Shown: piece after piece, positions 35,810-45,177 of the stretch
Layout: every line of letters starts with the position of its first letter
How positions within the stretch are numbered: position 1 is the stretch's first letter
Assembly (NCBI GenBank): GCA_947630325.1
Contig: CANRHB010000001.1
Span: 281,579-345,578, forward strand
Direction: 5' to 3'
DNA from: an uncultured Clostridia bacterium
GTDB taxonomy: Bacteria > Bacillota > Clostridia > Christensenellales > Borkfalkiaceae
DNA: 64,000 nucleotides
Notes under the pieces: generated by a model
Told to the model about the DNA's origin: nothing
The model's input: only the letters and a program-made list of their open reading frames with translations
Databases searched by the model: none
Translations under genes and position numbers: made by a program

Positions 35810-38800
35810 TTAATTTCCGACGATCACCTTCATGGTGTAGACAGGGTTGTGCGTTGTGGGATTGTCTGCTCCGCGGAGGAACTGCACCGTGACGGGAACG
35901 GGTTCGCCGCCCATACAGCCCTCGAATGTCCACACGTCCTCCTCTTCCTCGTGGACGAGGCCGCTCGTGCCGTCCATCCATGTGAACGCGCCCGCATAGT
36001 CGAGATAGGCGACCGAGAGCACGTGCGTGATGTTGCCCTCTCCGTCGAGGAACACGTCTGCCATATAGTCTCGCGCGTTCGTCAGCACCTGCCAGAACTT
36101 GTGGGTGGAGACCTCTGCCTCCGTCACTTTGCCGTTTTCCACGGTGAAAGCGATGTAATAGCCAGTGCCTGCCGTTTTCTTTTCCTTGTCGTATTCGGCC
36201 ATCCAAACCGCCTGACTGCCCACGACGATGTTCGTATCGTAAGTGACGACCGCCGTGCCGTCCTCCTTGAACAGGGTCGCGCCCATGGGCTTTTCCCTAT
36301 CCTCATTGAGCCTGCCATAGCCGGGGGTGTTGGCAACGTTGGTGTAGAGAAGATACTTCACCCCCACCGTGTAGCCGTCGTTTGCCTCCACCGTATCATA
36401 GCGGTAGAAGGAATAGAGGGAATAGTAGATGTCATACTCGAAGAAGTCGATGGCGTAAGTTGTGCCCTTAAAGTCAAACACGATCTCGAGTTCATCCTCG
36501 AGTTGCGCGCGGTAGCCGTTGATGACGACCTTTTCTTGCTTCACTCCGTTAAACGTGATGGGCTCGGGGAACGTCTTTTCATCGTACAGATAGTGGAACG
36601 CGCCGCTGTAGGTCGCCTCCTCGAGCACGACGGGACCGAACCCGATCCACTCCTTGACGATCTTGCCGCCGCGGTGGGAACCGCTCTCGTCGAGGTAGTT
36701 CGCATAGTAGTCCTGGTAGGTCATCGAAGTATAGCCCGCCGAAACGGTAAACGACGCTCCGTTGACAAACGAGATGGGATAGTCCACCGAGTTATAGGTC
36801 ACGCGGGGATCGAGTTTGCCGTCCGTGTAGAAGTTGAGCGTGAAATCGTCATACTCCTCATTATTGAGGGTAAAACTTGCGTCGAGGTCGTAATTGGAGC
36901 CGAGAACGGGGGTGAATTTCATGGACGCGTTAAGCGGTTCACGGCCTTCCATGACCTTTCCGTCCTTGTCGAGCAACTGCACCTTGCCGTTTAAGGAGAT
37001 CTCCTTCCCGTCCCAAAGGGTATATGTCACATTGTTGTAGGTATAGGCGCTTTGGGCGTGGGACAGGGCGGGCATGGGCGTTTTGACCAAACTCTCCGTC
37101 GCATAGTTGTAAAGGTACGCCGTGATGCCGCTCTCTTCGGCAAGGTAATATCCGCTCGAATTGCCCACGTACACGGTGCCGTCCGTACCGAACACGATGT
37201 AGTCCATCTTGTCGGAGAAATACACGAGCCCGAACTGCGAATAGTCCTGCAATTTGAAGGTGTTGTGTTCGACGTCGAGCACGATATAGGCGTCCGTTCC
37301 GTAAACCGAAGAGGAGGTATCGAAGGTGAAATCGAGGAAGTTCTTTCCCTCGTCCACAACATAGTAATACCCGCTCCCCGCCAAACCGCGGTCGGCGGTG
37401 TAGAGGGCGCCGTTGCCATAGCCGTCGAGGCGGAGCACGTTCCAATCTTCGTCGACGAATACCCCCGTCGTGTTCTTATCGTAAATGACGCAGGCGTACA
37501 TGTTGGAGTTTGCAAAGTATTCGAGGGAGACGAGATATTCTCCCATGGTGTACTTCCCGCCGAAGTTCGCCGTGACTTTGCATTCGAGAAGGTCGCCCAT
37601 TTGGACAACGGTGTAAATGCCCTTACTTTCCTTGCCGCCCGTGGAGAGTACCGTAAGTTCCCCTTTGCCGTCGAAAAAGACGGTGGAGTTGTTGATGATC
37701 TCATAACTGCTGTTGACGAGATACCATTCCCCATACGCCGCGTCGAGGGCGACAAAGGAATCTTTTCCTTCGAACTCGAAGAATCTCCCCTCCCCCTCGT
37801 CGGGAGTGAAGTAGACGGCTAACCCGTCCTCGTCCACATCGTAAGTGCCGAGCGCCGCCTCGCCGTTCACGGTGTAGGAGGCGCGGTAGAACCCGTCGAG
37901 AATGAGAACGCTTCCGTCGGCGGCGGTATAGGTCCCCTCGTATTCTTCGTCGCGCAAGAAGTAGATGGGCGTGGTACTGCCGTCGGGGTTCAAATAGTTG
38001 TAAATGATGAACTCGAACTTTTCCGCGCCGCCGATCGTCAGGGTGTAAATTTCATCGCCGAGCACGGTATAGTCCGTCACGGCGTAAACGCCCCTCTGCC
38101 ATGTGCCATAGCCGCGGTCATCGTTCCAGCTTGCGACGCCGTCCGCGCCGAGCACGAGATCGACGAGATACACTCCCTGCCTCGTTTCGGGATCGTAATA
38201 GTAGAAGTAGAGTTCGGTCTCCACGTCCTCGATGGGCGTTCCGACCCACTTGTTCTCCTCCGTTCCCGCAGAGATGTCGAACCGCAAGGTGTAGGTGGAC
38301 ATTCCGTCGCCATAGATAAAGGTGCCGTAAGTGCCGCGGAAATATCTGTTCTGCGTCTCCGAAAAGCTCCCCTCCACCACCGTATCATCCTCGCGGAAGA
38401 GAAGAGATCCGACCCCCGTAAGGGTCACTTCGTCGTTCGCCCAAAGGGTGCCTTCCCCCTCTATCTCGATCGTGCGGGCATATTCCCTGTCGTTGTATTG
38501 GAGGATGCAATAGACTTCGACTTCGTCGAGCGCTTCCGAACTGATGACGACCGTCGTATAAAACTTCATGGTGCGGGGAAGTTCGGCGTCGAGATAGTTG
38601 TTGTAAAGTTTCGAGCGGGTGAAGGTGTAGAGCGTAAATCCCCCGCCGAGCGCCTCCGTCTTGCAATAGCCGTCTGCCGCAAGCACCACCGTGTCGCCGT
38701 CGTTCTCGGTCATATAGAGCTCGGTCTTGAACCCGTCCTTTGTCTCTTCGTCATAGATCACGACGAGGGGGAAATCGAGCATACTGTTCACAAGGCGGTA

Positions 38801-40849
38801 TTCTTTGTATTTTTTCGCCGTCTCCGTGGACAGTTTTTCAAAGTTCTTGCCCGTGACCGAAAGTTTGAAATAATCAAAGCCCTCGTCCGTCTTTACGACG
38901 ATCACTCTGCCCGTCGTGTAGTCGCTCTCCACGGTGTAGGCGCTCTCGTACACGGTATCTCCCGACGCGTTTTTATATACGGCGCTGTCGGGGAAGAGGC
39001 CGAATCCGTCCAGCGTAAGGGTGGAACCGTCGCTTGCCTTGAATTCGCCGCGATGGGTCTCCTCTGCGATGACGTACCCCGAGAAGCGTTCCTGCGCGCC
39101 GATGTCCTCCGTCTCGATCATCTCGCTGAGCGGGAAGGTATAGATGTAGTTGCCGTAAATGCCTTCGGTTTCGCCGAGGATCCCCATGTCGTCGTTCACT
39201 TCGCAGTAGATCTTCTTCATGGGATAGCCGTTTGCAACGTACTCGCCCATGATATAGTAGGAGCCCGTGAATTGGAGGGGGAATCCGCTTGCGGAGTATT
39301 GGAGGATCGCCGCTCCATAGCCGTCGAGAATGAGCACGTTGCCGTTGGAAAAGCCCATGCCCGTGTCGCCGATGAACCACCAATCGATGTAGACGTCCGC
39401 CTCCGAGCCGCCGACCGAAAAGACGTAAGGGTGCTCTTTTACGTCCGTCTCGCTGAACAGGCAGTTGAACTGTTTGCCGCCGCCTGTGAAGAGATAGTCG
39501 CCGTTCATCTCGTCGTACTCCACCGTGCCCTCGAAAACGTCGTTGCCGTCTTTGTAGGTCGCGTTGAGATATTCGTCGATGGTGAGGGTCACGCCCGTCT
39601 TGAACCGTTTTTCGTCAAAGATGCCGTCATATTCGGGGTCCGCATAGCCGTCATAGAGCACATAGGTGCCCTCGAGTTCTTCGCGCGCATAGGAGAACAT
39701 TGCGCCGAACACCGCCCCCGTAAGTTTTTTGTTCCCGCCGAGCGTAAAGGTGAAAGTGCTCCCTTCGCGCATTCCTTCGAAGTCACGGCCGCCCCGCCGC
39801 AAAATGGCCTTTTCGGGCGACTCTTCGGGGAAGAAAATGACGTCGTTACTGCCGAAACGGTCCCTATACCCCCGCTCCCAGACGGCATAGAGCACGGTAT
39901 CGCCCGTCACGGGGACCTGATCGCCTGCATGATATTCTACCACGTTGGCGGTGGCCGAAGTCCCCCATCCGAGGAAACGGTAGCCGTCCGCCGTGAATCC
40001 GTTTTCGGCGGCCTCCGCCTTGCCCCCGTAAATGACCGTTTGGGAGGGAATTTCCCCCTCCGCCTCGTCCTCGGGAAGATTGGCAAAGTACATCACACTG
40101 TAGTGCATTCTCTCGTAATAGAAGCGGAACACGTTCTCGGACGCGGTCGCCGAGAGCAGGAGGGTATCCACGGGCTCCCCGTTTTCGGGCGTGTCCGTAT
40201 GGGTGAAGCCGCCCAAGGCAGGCGCTTCGAGCGTAAGCCGCGTTCCCACATAGTCCGTCCCGAGAACTTTCTCGGTGTGCAGAACATAGCTGTTTCCCGC
40301 CAAATTGTGTAAGTACATCTCCACCGTGTAGCCGACGGTGTATTTTGCCGTAAGGGTGACGTCGCCCTCGGGCATTTTGTCGCCCCGCGTCAGGAGAGCG
40401 TCGCCGATCGCCCAAGAGCCGAATATAAGGCCGCTCTTGGTGGGCACGATCTCCTTTACGGCGTCATAGAGGTCCGCCCCCGCCGCAAGCGAAAGGGTGG
40501 GTTCGCCCTCTGCGAACACCCCGCCGTCCGCGTCGAACTTTACGGTGTAGGCGGGAGCCCACTTTGCATAGTAGACGGTGTCCTCCTCGGGCACGGTGAT
40601 CTCCGCCCCCGAAGCCGCGGACGAGAAGTCGGAGGAGGAATACCACCCCTCGAAGGCAAAGCCGTTCTTGGCTGTGACGGGCATCTCGAAGGAGGAGCCG
40701 ACCTCCGCCGACCTCTCCGCCACGGGGGCGCCGCCGTTCGTTTCAAAGGTAAGTTTTACTTTTTTCGCGCACGCCGAAACGGTTAGCCCCAGCGCAAGCG
40801 TCAAGACGATGAGCAATATCGGAACAAATATCTTTTTGATCTTTTTCAT
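35810..40849 (-). CDS. Giant lipoprotein with Listeria-Bacteroides (InlB-like) repeats
   Basis: 1679 aa. The signal peptide MKKIKKIFVPILLIVLTLAL leads to the lipobox VSAC (Cys27). Residues 30-330 carry repeats of the Listeria-Bacteroides type (LTFETNGG...FEGWYSS, VKFDADGG, YRFLGWGTSA...VLYAVWE). The remaining roughly 1300 residues consist of many related beta-rich modules of about 70-100 residues containing patterns like LTLDGFG, GTYTAADGSVLILDGFY and YTVVQMGD. The protein is an extracellular, membrane-anchored surface protein, probably binding glycans or host/diet polymers. It lies 18 bp after the TlpA-fusion lipoprotein stop, so the pair form an operon. Confidence 0.82.
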   Translation of the reverse strand: MKKIKKIFVPILLIVLTLALGLTVSACAKKVKLTFETNGGAPVAERSAEVGSSFEMPVTAKNGFAFEGWYSSSDFSSAASGAEITVPEEDTVYYAKWAPAYTVKFDADGGVFAEGEPTLSLAAGADLYDAVKEIVPTKSGLIFGSWAIGDALLTRGDKMPEGDVTLTAKYTVGYTVEMYLHNLAGNSYVLHTEKVLGTDYVGTRLTLEAPALGGFTHTDTPENGEPVDTLLLSATASENVFRFYYERMHYSVMYFANLPEDEAEGEIPSQTVIYGGKAEAAENGFTADGYRFLGWGTSATANVVEYHAGDQVPVTGDTVLYAVWERGYRDRFGSNDVIFFPEESPEKAILRRGGRDFEGMREGSTFTFTLGGNKKLTGAVFGAMFSYAREELEGTYVLYDGYADPEYDGIFDEKRFKTGVTLTIDEYLNATYKDGNDVFEGTVEYDEMNGDYLFTGGGKQFNCLFSETDVKEHPYVFSVGGSEADVYIDWWFIGDTGMGFSNGNVLILDGYGAAILQYSASGFPLQFTGSYYIMGEYVANGYPMKKIYCEVNDDMGILGETEGIYGNYIYTFPLSEMIETEDIGAQERFSGYVIAEETHRGEFKASDGSTLTLDGFGLFPDSAVYKNASGDTVYESAYTVESDYTTGRVIVVKTDEGFDYFKLSVTGKNFEKLSTETAKKYKEYRLVNSMLDFPLVVIYDEETKDGFKTELYMTENDGDTVVLAADGYCKTEALGGGFTLYTFTRSKLYNNYLDAELPRTMKFYTTVVISSEALDEVEVYCILQYNDREYARTIEIEGEGTLWANDEVTLTGVGSLLFREDDTVVEGSFSETQNRYFRGTYGTFIYGDGMSTYTLRFDISAGTEENKWVGTPIEDVETELYFYYYDPETRQGVYLVDLVLGADGVASWNDDRGYGTWQRGVYAVTDYTVLGDEIYTLTIGGAEKFEFIIYNYLNPDGSTTPIYFLRDEEYEGTYTAADGSVLILDGFYRASYTVNGEAALGTYDVDEDGLAVYFTPDEGEGRFFEFEGKDSFVALDAAYGEWYLVNSSYEIINNSTVFFDGKGELTVLSTGGKESKGIYTVVQMGDLLECKVTANFGGKYTMGEYLVSLEYFANSNMYACVIYDKNTTGVFVDEDWNVLRLDGYGNGALYTADRGLAGSGYYYVVDEGKNFLDFTFDTSSSVYGTDAYIVLDVEHNTFKLQDYSQFGLVYFSDKMDYIVFGTDGTVYVGNSSGYYLAEESGITAYLYNYATESLVKTPMPALSHAQSAYTYNNVTYTLWDGKEISLNGKVQLLDKDGKVMEGREPLNASMKFTPVLGSNYDLDASFTLNNEEYDDFTLNFYTDGKLDPRVTYNSVDYPISFVNGASFTVSAGYTSMTYQDYYANYLDESGSHRGGKIVKEWIGFGPVVLEEATYSGAFHYLYDEKTFPEPITFNGVKQEKVVINGYRAQLEDELEIVFDFKGTTYAIDFFEYDIYYSLYSFYRYDTVEANDGYTVGVKYLLYTNVANTPGYGRLNEDREKPMGATLFKEDGTAVVTYDTNIVVGSQAVWMAEYDKEKKTAGTGYYIAFTVENGKVTEAEVSTHKFWQVLTNARDYMADVFLDGEGNITHVLSVAYLDYAGAFTWMDGTSGLVHEEEEDVWTFEGCMGGEPVPVTVQFLRGADNPTTHNPVYTMKVIVGN

Positions 40850-40867
40850 GTCGTTCTCCCAAATCTG

Positions 40868-42514
40868 TCAGTCCGAAAGGCCGCGCTTGTCGGGCAAGAT
40901 ACACTCCACGCCTTTGGCGCGCACCGCTTTCGGCGCTCTCTCCCCCGCTTTCCAATAGTTGTCGGCAAGGTAGGGAGCAAGCATCGAGCGGAGGTCCTCT
41001 TCGGAGGTGAACACCCCCGTGTGGATCTCGCAGACGACCCCCTCGCCGTCGATGACGACGGTCGTGGGAATGCTCGAGACGCCGAACATGCTCTGCAAAC
41101 GGTTTGCAAGGTCGAACGCCATCGGGAAAGAGAGCCCATAGGTCGCGGCGAACTGCTTGACCCCCTGCAAACTATCTGAAGTGCTCTGGTCGATCGCAAG
41201 CAGGGCGATCTCCTCTTTGAGCTCCTGATAGACGCGGTTGATCATGGGGAACTCGCTCTTGCAGGGTTCGCACCACGTCGCCCAGAAGTTGAGCACGACG
41301 ATTTTTTTGGTTTTGAGAAGATCGGAAAGGGTGTATGCGTTCCCGTCCGTCGTCATGGAGGCGGAGAGAGTGAAATCGTACATCACCGAGCCGAGCGAGT
41401 AGCGGGTCGTCTTGTCGGGGACGGCGGCAATGGGCGAAGCCGTCACGCGGAGGTCGCAACGGGGGTCCCCCGCTTCCACCGTGTAACTCTCCTCGGCGGA
41501 ATAGCCGTCGGGAAGTTTTGTGACCCTTGCGGTGTACGTCTTGGGTTCGAGGCTCACGGTAAAGACGCCGTTTTGCAGGGTGGAACGGTTGCTCTCGGCG
41601 ACCTTCTCCTCCCCATCATATACCGTGACGACGATCGCGGGGTCGGAGAAGTACTCGCCGTTGTTGCGCAGAATGCGGAATTCGTAATCGATGGGCACCC
41701 CCACCTGCAATTTTGGAATGACCGTTTCCCCGTTCTTTGCGCCGCAACGGGTACAGTGGTAGGACTTGCTTCCCTCGTGATCGAAGGTCGGATATTCGTC
41801 CACCGTATATTCCCCCGCAAAGCTGTGCCCAAGGGCGTCGAGCGTCTCCTTTTCCGTCGTATCGCAGACAAGACAGGTGCGGTTGCGCTCTCCCGCCTCG
41901 GTGCAGGTCGGTTCGCGGTCGGTTTCGCCCGCCTTCCAGCGGTGACCCTTTTTCTGCAGAGTTTCTTCGGTCTCTTTATCGCAAAGGGTGCATTTGAGAA
42001 CTCTCTTCCCATTCTCCGTGCAGGTCGCGGGCGTCTCGCTCTCCACCTTGTAGAGGTGATCCGTCTTGGGAAGAGTGACTTCCTGCGTCGTGTGGCAGAC
42101 AAGGCAGGTAAGGAGCGCCTCCCCCTCGTTGATGCAGGAAGCGGCCAACTTGACATCCGGCACATCCCAATCGTGCGGGGACGCGGGAATGGCCGTCGTG
42201 CGCGTTTCCTCGCAACGGCGGCAAGATTCGGTGCGCTCCCCCTCTTCACTGCAAGAGGGAGCCTTTGTCTCTACTCCGCCGTCCCAATCGTGCCCGAGCG
42301 CGGGGATATCCGCCTCCTCGCTGTACCCGCAGACGAGGCAGTCGCGGTGCCGCAAGCCGTTTTCGGAACAAGTGGCCGCGGTGTCCGTCTGCCAAACGCC
42401 GTACACGTGCTCGTGATCTGCAGGGACGTTGTCGCATGAGGCAAGAGCAACGCCCGAAACCAAACAGCCGAGCGCCGCCGCAAGCAACATGGTCCTGCAT
42501 AAATATTTCTTCAT
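40868..42514 (-). CDS. Lipoprotein with Cys-His repeats fused to a TlpA-like thioredoxin domain
   Basis: 548 aa. The signal peptide ends in a lipobox (LASC, Cys27). Residues about 35-270 hold seven tandem units of about 33 residues with the pattern ATCxENGxxxxxCxxC...LGHxW. An Ig-like stretch follows (about 270-370). The C-terminal about 170 residues form a thioredoxin fold (IVVLNFWATWCEPCKSEFPM, and the cis-Pro loop SSIPTTVVIDGEG). It is a likely extracytoplasmic thiol reductase or disulfide handler, possibly acting on Cys-rich surface proteins, including its own repeats. It is transcribed first in the pair with the giant lipoprotein. Confidence 0.85.
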   Translation of the reverse strand: MKKYLCRTMLLAAALGCLVSGVALASCDNVPADHEHVYGVWQTDTAATCSENGLRHRDCLVCGYSEEADIPALGHDWDGGVETKAPSCSEEGERTESCRRCEETRTTAIPASPHDWDVPDVKLAASCINEGEALLTCLVCHTTQEVTLPKTDHLYKVESETPATCTENGKRVLKCTLCDKETEETLQKKGHRWKAGETDREPTCTEAGERNRTCLVCDTTEKETLDALGHSFAGEYTVDEYPTFDHEGSKSYHCTRCGAKNGETVIPKLQVGVPIDYEFRILRNNGEYFSDPAIVVTVYDGEEKVAESNRSTLQNGVFTVSLEPKTYTARVTKLPDGYSAEESYTVEAGDPRCDLRVTASPIAAVPDKTTRYSLGSVMYDFTLSASMTTDGNAYTLSDLLKTKKIVVLNFWATWCEPCKSEFPMINRVYQELKEEIALLAIDQSTSDSLQGVKQFAATYGLSFPMAFDLANRLQSMFGVSSIPTTVVIDGEGVVCEIHTGVFTSEEDLRSMLAPYLADNYWKAGERAPKAVRAKGVECILPDKRGLSD

Positions 42515-42597
42515 GATTTCCTCCGATCCCCCGCCCTGCTTTGCCGCGGGGAGCGATCATGCGATCGATAAAAAGTAATGTTTATTACCACATTTAT

Positions 42598-42626
42598 ATT
42601 GTAACAAACCGTCTAAATAATGTCAA
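42598..42626 (-). promoter_or_regulatory. Promoter of the lipoprotein pair
   Basis: Minus-strand TTGACA (42626-42621), 17-bp spacer, TACAAT (42603-42598), about 85 bp before the start. A small palindrome GTAATGTTTATTAC (42576-42589) lies downstream of it and could be an operator. Confidence 0.75.
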
Positions 42627-42719
42627 GCGGAACCCTCCCGTCGGGCGATAACAAAATCTGGTGTTTTATTGAAGAAATCTAAATAAAACTTATAAGACAC
42701 AACTGGGGGCCTGCCTCCT

Positions 42720-43060
42720 TTCAAGGGGGCGGGTGGCGCCCCGCCCGCACGTTCTATTTATCTAAGGGCGGCACTAGCCGAAGGAGAAGTAGCGAAGCGA
42801 GACAGGCGGGGGATAAAATATCAAAAACACGTCATGTCGAGCGAAGTCGAGACATCTCTACCGCATTATATTACGGCCAAATTTCTCCACGCCCGCAAAG
42901 CGGCTTGGTCGAAATGACAATAAAAAGAATGCGCGTGGCAAAATGACAGTATTAGGTACCAAGATGCTTTCGCGGACTGCGTAAATACATTACGGCTACT
43001 TCGTCGCAGGCTCCTCGTGCCGCCCTTAGGCAACATGGAACGTGCGGGCGGGGCAGCATG
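42720..43060. repeat. Intergenic interspersed repeats
   Basis: Between the lipoprotein promoter and degV lie a CCCGCACGTTCTAT-family copy (about 42738-42793), a palindromic GTCATGTCGAGCGAAG...GAAATGAC unit (42831-42919), a piece of the 7.6-kb repeat (CAAGATGCTTTCGCGGACTGCG) and an inverted CCCGCACGTTC copy (42996-43055). No gene is supported here. Confidence 0.8.
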
Positions 43061-43115
43061 ACGTTTATACTCCCTCTTTCCCGCCGAAACCCCGTACATG
43101 TCGCCAAAAAACGGC

Positions 43116-43156
43116 AACTCTACTGTGAGTAGAGTTAATTTTTTGTTTAGTAGAGT
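43116..43156 (+). promoter_or_regulatory. Palindromic operator-like site upstream of degV
   Basis: AACTCTACT (43116-43124) and AGTAGAGTT (43128-43136) form a perfect 9-bp inverted repeat around GTG, with a third half-site AGTAGAGT at 43149-43156. It could be bound by a dimeric repressor; the regulator is unknown. Confidence 0.5.
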
Positions 43157-43274
43157 GACAATCAACGAAATAGACTGTAATTCTTCAAAAAGAGAACTCC
43201 TTGGAAACAAAGTAGGTTGTAATTTGGGGCATTTTGAGATATGCTGTTTATAGAAATACACGGAGGTGTTTTTC

Positions 43275-44222
43275 ATGAAAACATTCGATATTTATGTGGA
43301 TTCGGGCGCGAACATTCCCAAGTCGCTTGCGAAGAGCCGCGGCATCCGCACCATTTCCTACCATATGACGGTGAACGGCGAGGACCGCCTCTGCTATGAA
43401 GAGGACGTTCCCTTTGAAGAGACCGCAAAAAAGTTCTACGACGACATGCGCGCGGGCGCGGAAGTGAAAACTTCGCTCATGAACGCGCAGACTTTTTACG
43501 ACGCACTCCTCCCCTCTCTGCAAGCGGGAAGCGACGTGATCCTCTTTACCATCTCCTCGGGGATCAGCGCGACCAACAAGCAGGCGCAGGAGGCGGGCAA
43601 GATGCTCGAGGCGGACTTCCCCGGGCGCAAAGTTTACGTAATAGACAGCGAGAACGCCTCCATGGGCGAGGGCTTGCTTGCGCTCAAGACGGCCGACCTG
43701 CGCGACCTCGGCGAGAGCGCGGAGACTTCCGCAACGTGGGCGCGCGAGAACGCCTTTAAGACGAACAGCTACCTCACCGTGGGCGACCTCAAATACTTAA
43801 AGCGCACGGGGCGCATCTCCACCACCCTTGCGATCGCGGGGACGTTGCTCAACATCAAGCCCGTTCTGCGCGCGGACGGCAGTGCGAACACCAAGATCGT
43901 TTTTTACGGCAAGGAGCGGGGCAGAAAAAAAGCGCTCATGGCGCTTGCCGAGGCGTACCGCGAACACGCCTTTGACTATGACAAGCAGACGGTCGCCATC
44001 TGCCACGGCGACTGCAAGGAGGACGCAGAATATCTTGCGGGGCTCATCCGCGAGATCGGCGCAGAGGACGTCATCATCGAGTATTACGACCTCTGCACGG
44101 GCTCGCACGTTGGCCCGGGCACGGTGGCGCTCTTCTTCTTCGGCAAGGACAGGCGCGGGACCCTCCCAACGGCAGAGGCCGAAAAGAGGCCTCACGGAAA
44201 AGTCGCAACCAATAAAATTTGA
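43275..44222 (+). CDS. DegV family fatty-acid-binding protein
   Basis: 315 aa from the ATG at 43275, with GGAGGTG eight bases upstream. The start KTFDIYVDSGANIPKSLAKS, TISSGISATNKQA, YVIDSENASMGEGLLAL and YLTVGDLKYLKRTGRIS are DegV features. It probably binds a fatty acid for the Fak phosphorylation route. It diverges from the copy at 10217 in having DSGAN in place of DSTCD. Preceded by a palindromic operator-like element. Confidence 0.92.
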   Translation: MKTFDIYVDSGANIPKSLAKSRGIRTISYHMTVNGEDRLCYEEDVPFEETAKKFYDDMRAGAEVKTSLMNAQTFYDALLPSLQAGSDVILFTISSGISATNKQAQEAGKMLEADFPGRKVYVIDSENASMGEGLLALKTADLRDLGESAETSATWARENAFKTNSYLTVGDLKYLKRTGRISTTLAIAGTLLNIKPVLRADGSANTKIVFYGKERGRKKALMALAEAYREHAFDYDKQTVAICHGDCKEDAEYLAGLIREIGAEDVIIEYYDLCTGSHVGPGTVALFFFGKDRRGTLPTAEAEKRPHGKVATNKI

Positions 44223-44230
44223 TTGACCTT

Positions 44231-44275
44231 AAAAGCCGCGGACGCTTTTCTCAAAAAGCGTCCGCGGCATATTTT
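44231..44275. terminator. Bidirectional terminator
   Basis: GCCGCGGACGCTTTT and AAAAGCGTCCGCGGC pair around TCTCA, with a T-rich end, between degV and the convergent XRE gene. Confidence 0.9.
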
Positions 44276-44788
44276 TTATTTCTGCTTAAAAAAGAGAAGG
44301 AGCGCGGGAATAAAAAGCCCTATGGCGAACACGCAGAGGACGATCCCGCCGAACGTCGGCGTGAAGATGACGACCGAGCTCGCCCCGCCATGCCCTGTTT
44401 CGGGCAGCGCGATGAGAATGATCCCCACAACGACGAGCGCGGCGGCGAGCACGCTCAGCAAGACGGCGAACACCGTCCGCCCACCCTTTGTCTTTTTGGG
44501 CGGGGCGGAATGCACTTCTTCGCTCCCGAGCGTTTTCGGCTCCTCCTGCGGGGTCGCGGGCGCAGTTTCTTGCGCGTTTGCAGACTCGGCGCCCGTTTCC
44601 AAAAGCTCGTCCGCGCTCACGCAGAGCACTTCGCATAGGAGCTTGAGTTTGTAGGCGTCGGGGGTCGCCCTGTCGTTCTCCCAGTTGGAGACGGTCTGCC
44701 GCGACACGCCGAGGCGCTCCGCAAATTCCTCCTGCGAAAGTCCCCTCTTCTCCCTGAGCCGCCATATTTTTTCGCCCAACAATTTCAT
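44276..44788 (-). CDS. XRE-type membrane regulator
   Basis: 170 aa. An HTH_3 domain at residues 3-58 (GEKIWRLREKRGLSQEEFAERLGVSRQTVSNWE), an acidic Pro/Glu-rich linker, then two membrane helices (about 105-127 and 143-166). It overlaps the small membrane gene upstream by a few bases or adjoins it, so the two may form a regulator-membrane protein pair. Confidence 0.88.
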   Translation of the reverse strand: MKLLGEKIWRLREKRGLSQEEFAERLGVSRQTVSNWENDRATPDAYKLKLLCEVLCVSADELLETGAESANAQETAPATPQEEPKTLGSEEVHSAPPKKTKGGRTVFAVLLSVLAAALVVVGIILIALPETGHGGASSVVIFTPTFGGIVLCVFAIGLFIPALLLFFKQK

Positions 44789-44795
44789 ACTCTCA

Positions 44796-45059
44796 TTATA
44801 GCACGCCGTCTTGCTTTTTGCAATGACTTTTTTTCATCGCTCTTAAGACGCCCCACGCAGCAAGCCACGCAAGGAGCACCGCCGCAACGCCCAAGGCGTA
44901 AAAAGGAAGCGGCAACACGAACGCGGCCCATGTAGGAAAACTCGTAAGGTGCGGGTCCCAGGTAAGTTCGGCGACGATCCATGCGATCCCGCCGTGAATG
45001 AGCCCGATGGCCAATACGCAAAGCGCCGCAATGCCAAAGCCGAGATGTACTTTCTTCAT
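44796..45059 (-). CDS. Small two-TM membrane protein
   Basis: 87 aa from the ATG at 45059 (AAGGAGGGCG upstream). Two or three hydrophobic segments (about residues 7-30 and 43-72), with a basic C-terminus. No family recognised. It lies eight bases before the XRE membrane regulator start and is probably co-transcribed with it. Confidence 0.65.
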   Translation of the reverse strand: MKKVHLGFGIAALCVLAIGLIHGGIAWIVAELTWDPHLTSFPTWAAFVLPLPFYALGVAAVLLAWLAAWGVLRAMKKSHCKKQDGVL

Positions 45060-45177
45060 AGCGCCCTCCTTTTTCCCGATTATCGCACGCAACCGCCGAA
45101 AATGCAAGAAAAGAAGTTTGTCAAATGCGCCAAGTTGTTTGTCAATTATGGCGATAAGCGGAGAAGAAGGAGACAAT

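Noticed and set aside
42866..43276. 136-aa minus-strand ORF
   Set aside because: It runs through interspersed repeats and the degV promoter region; composition reflects the repeats and no ribosome site or family match is seen.
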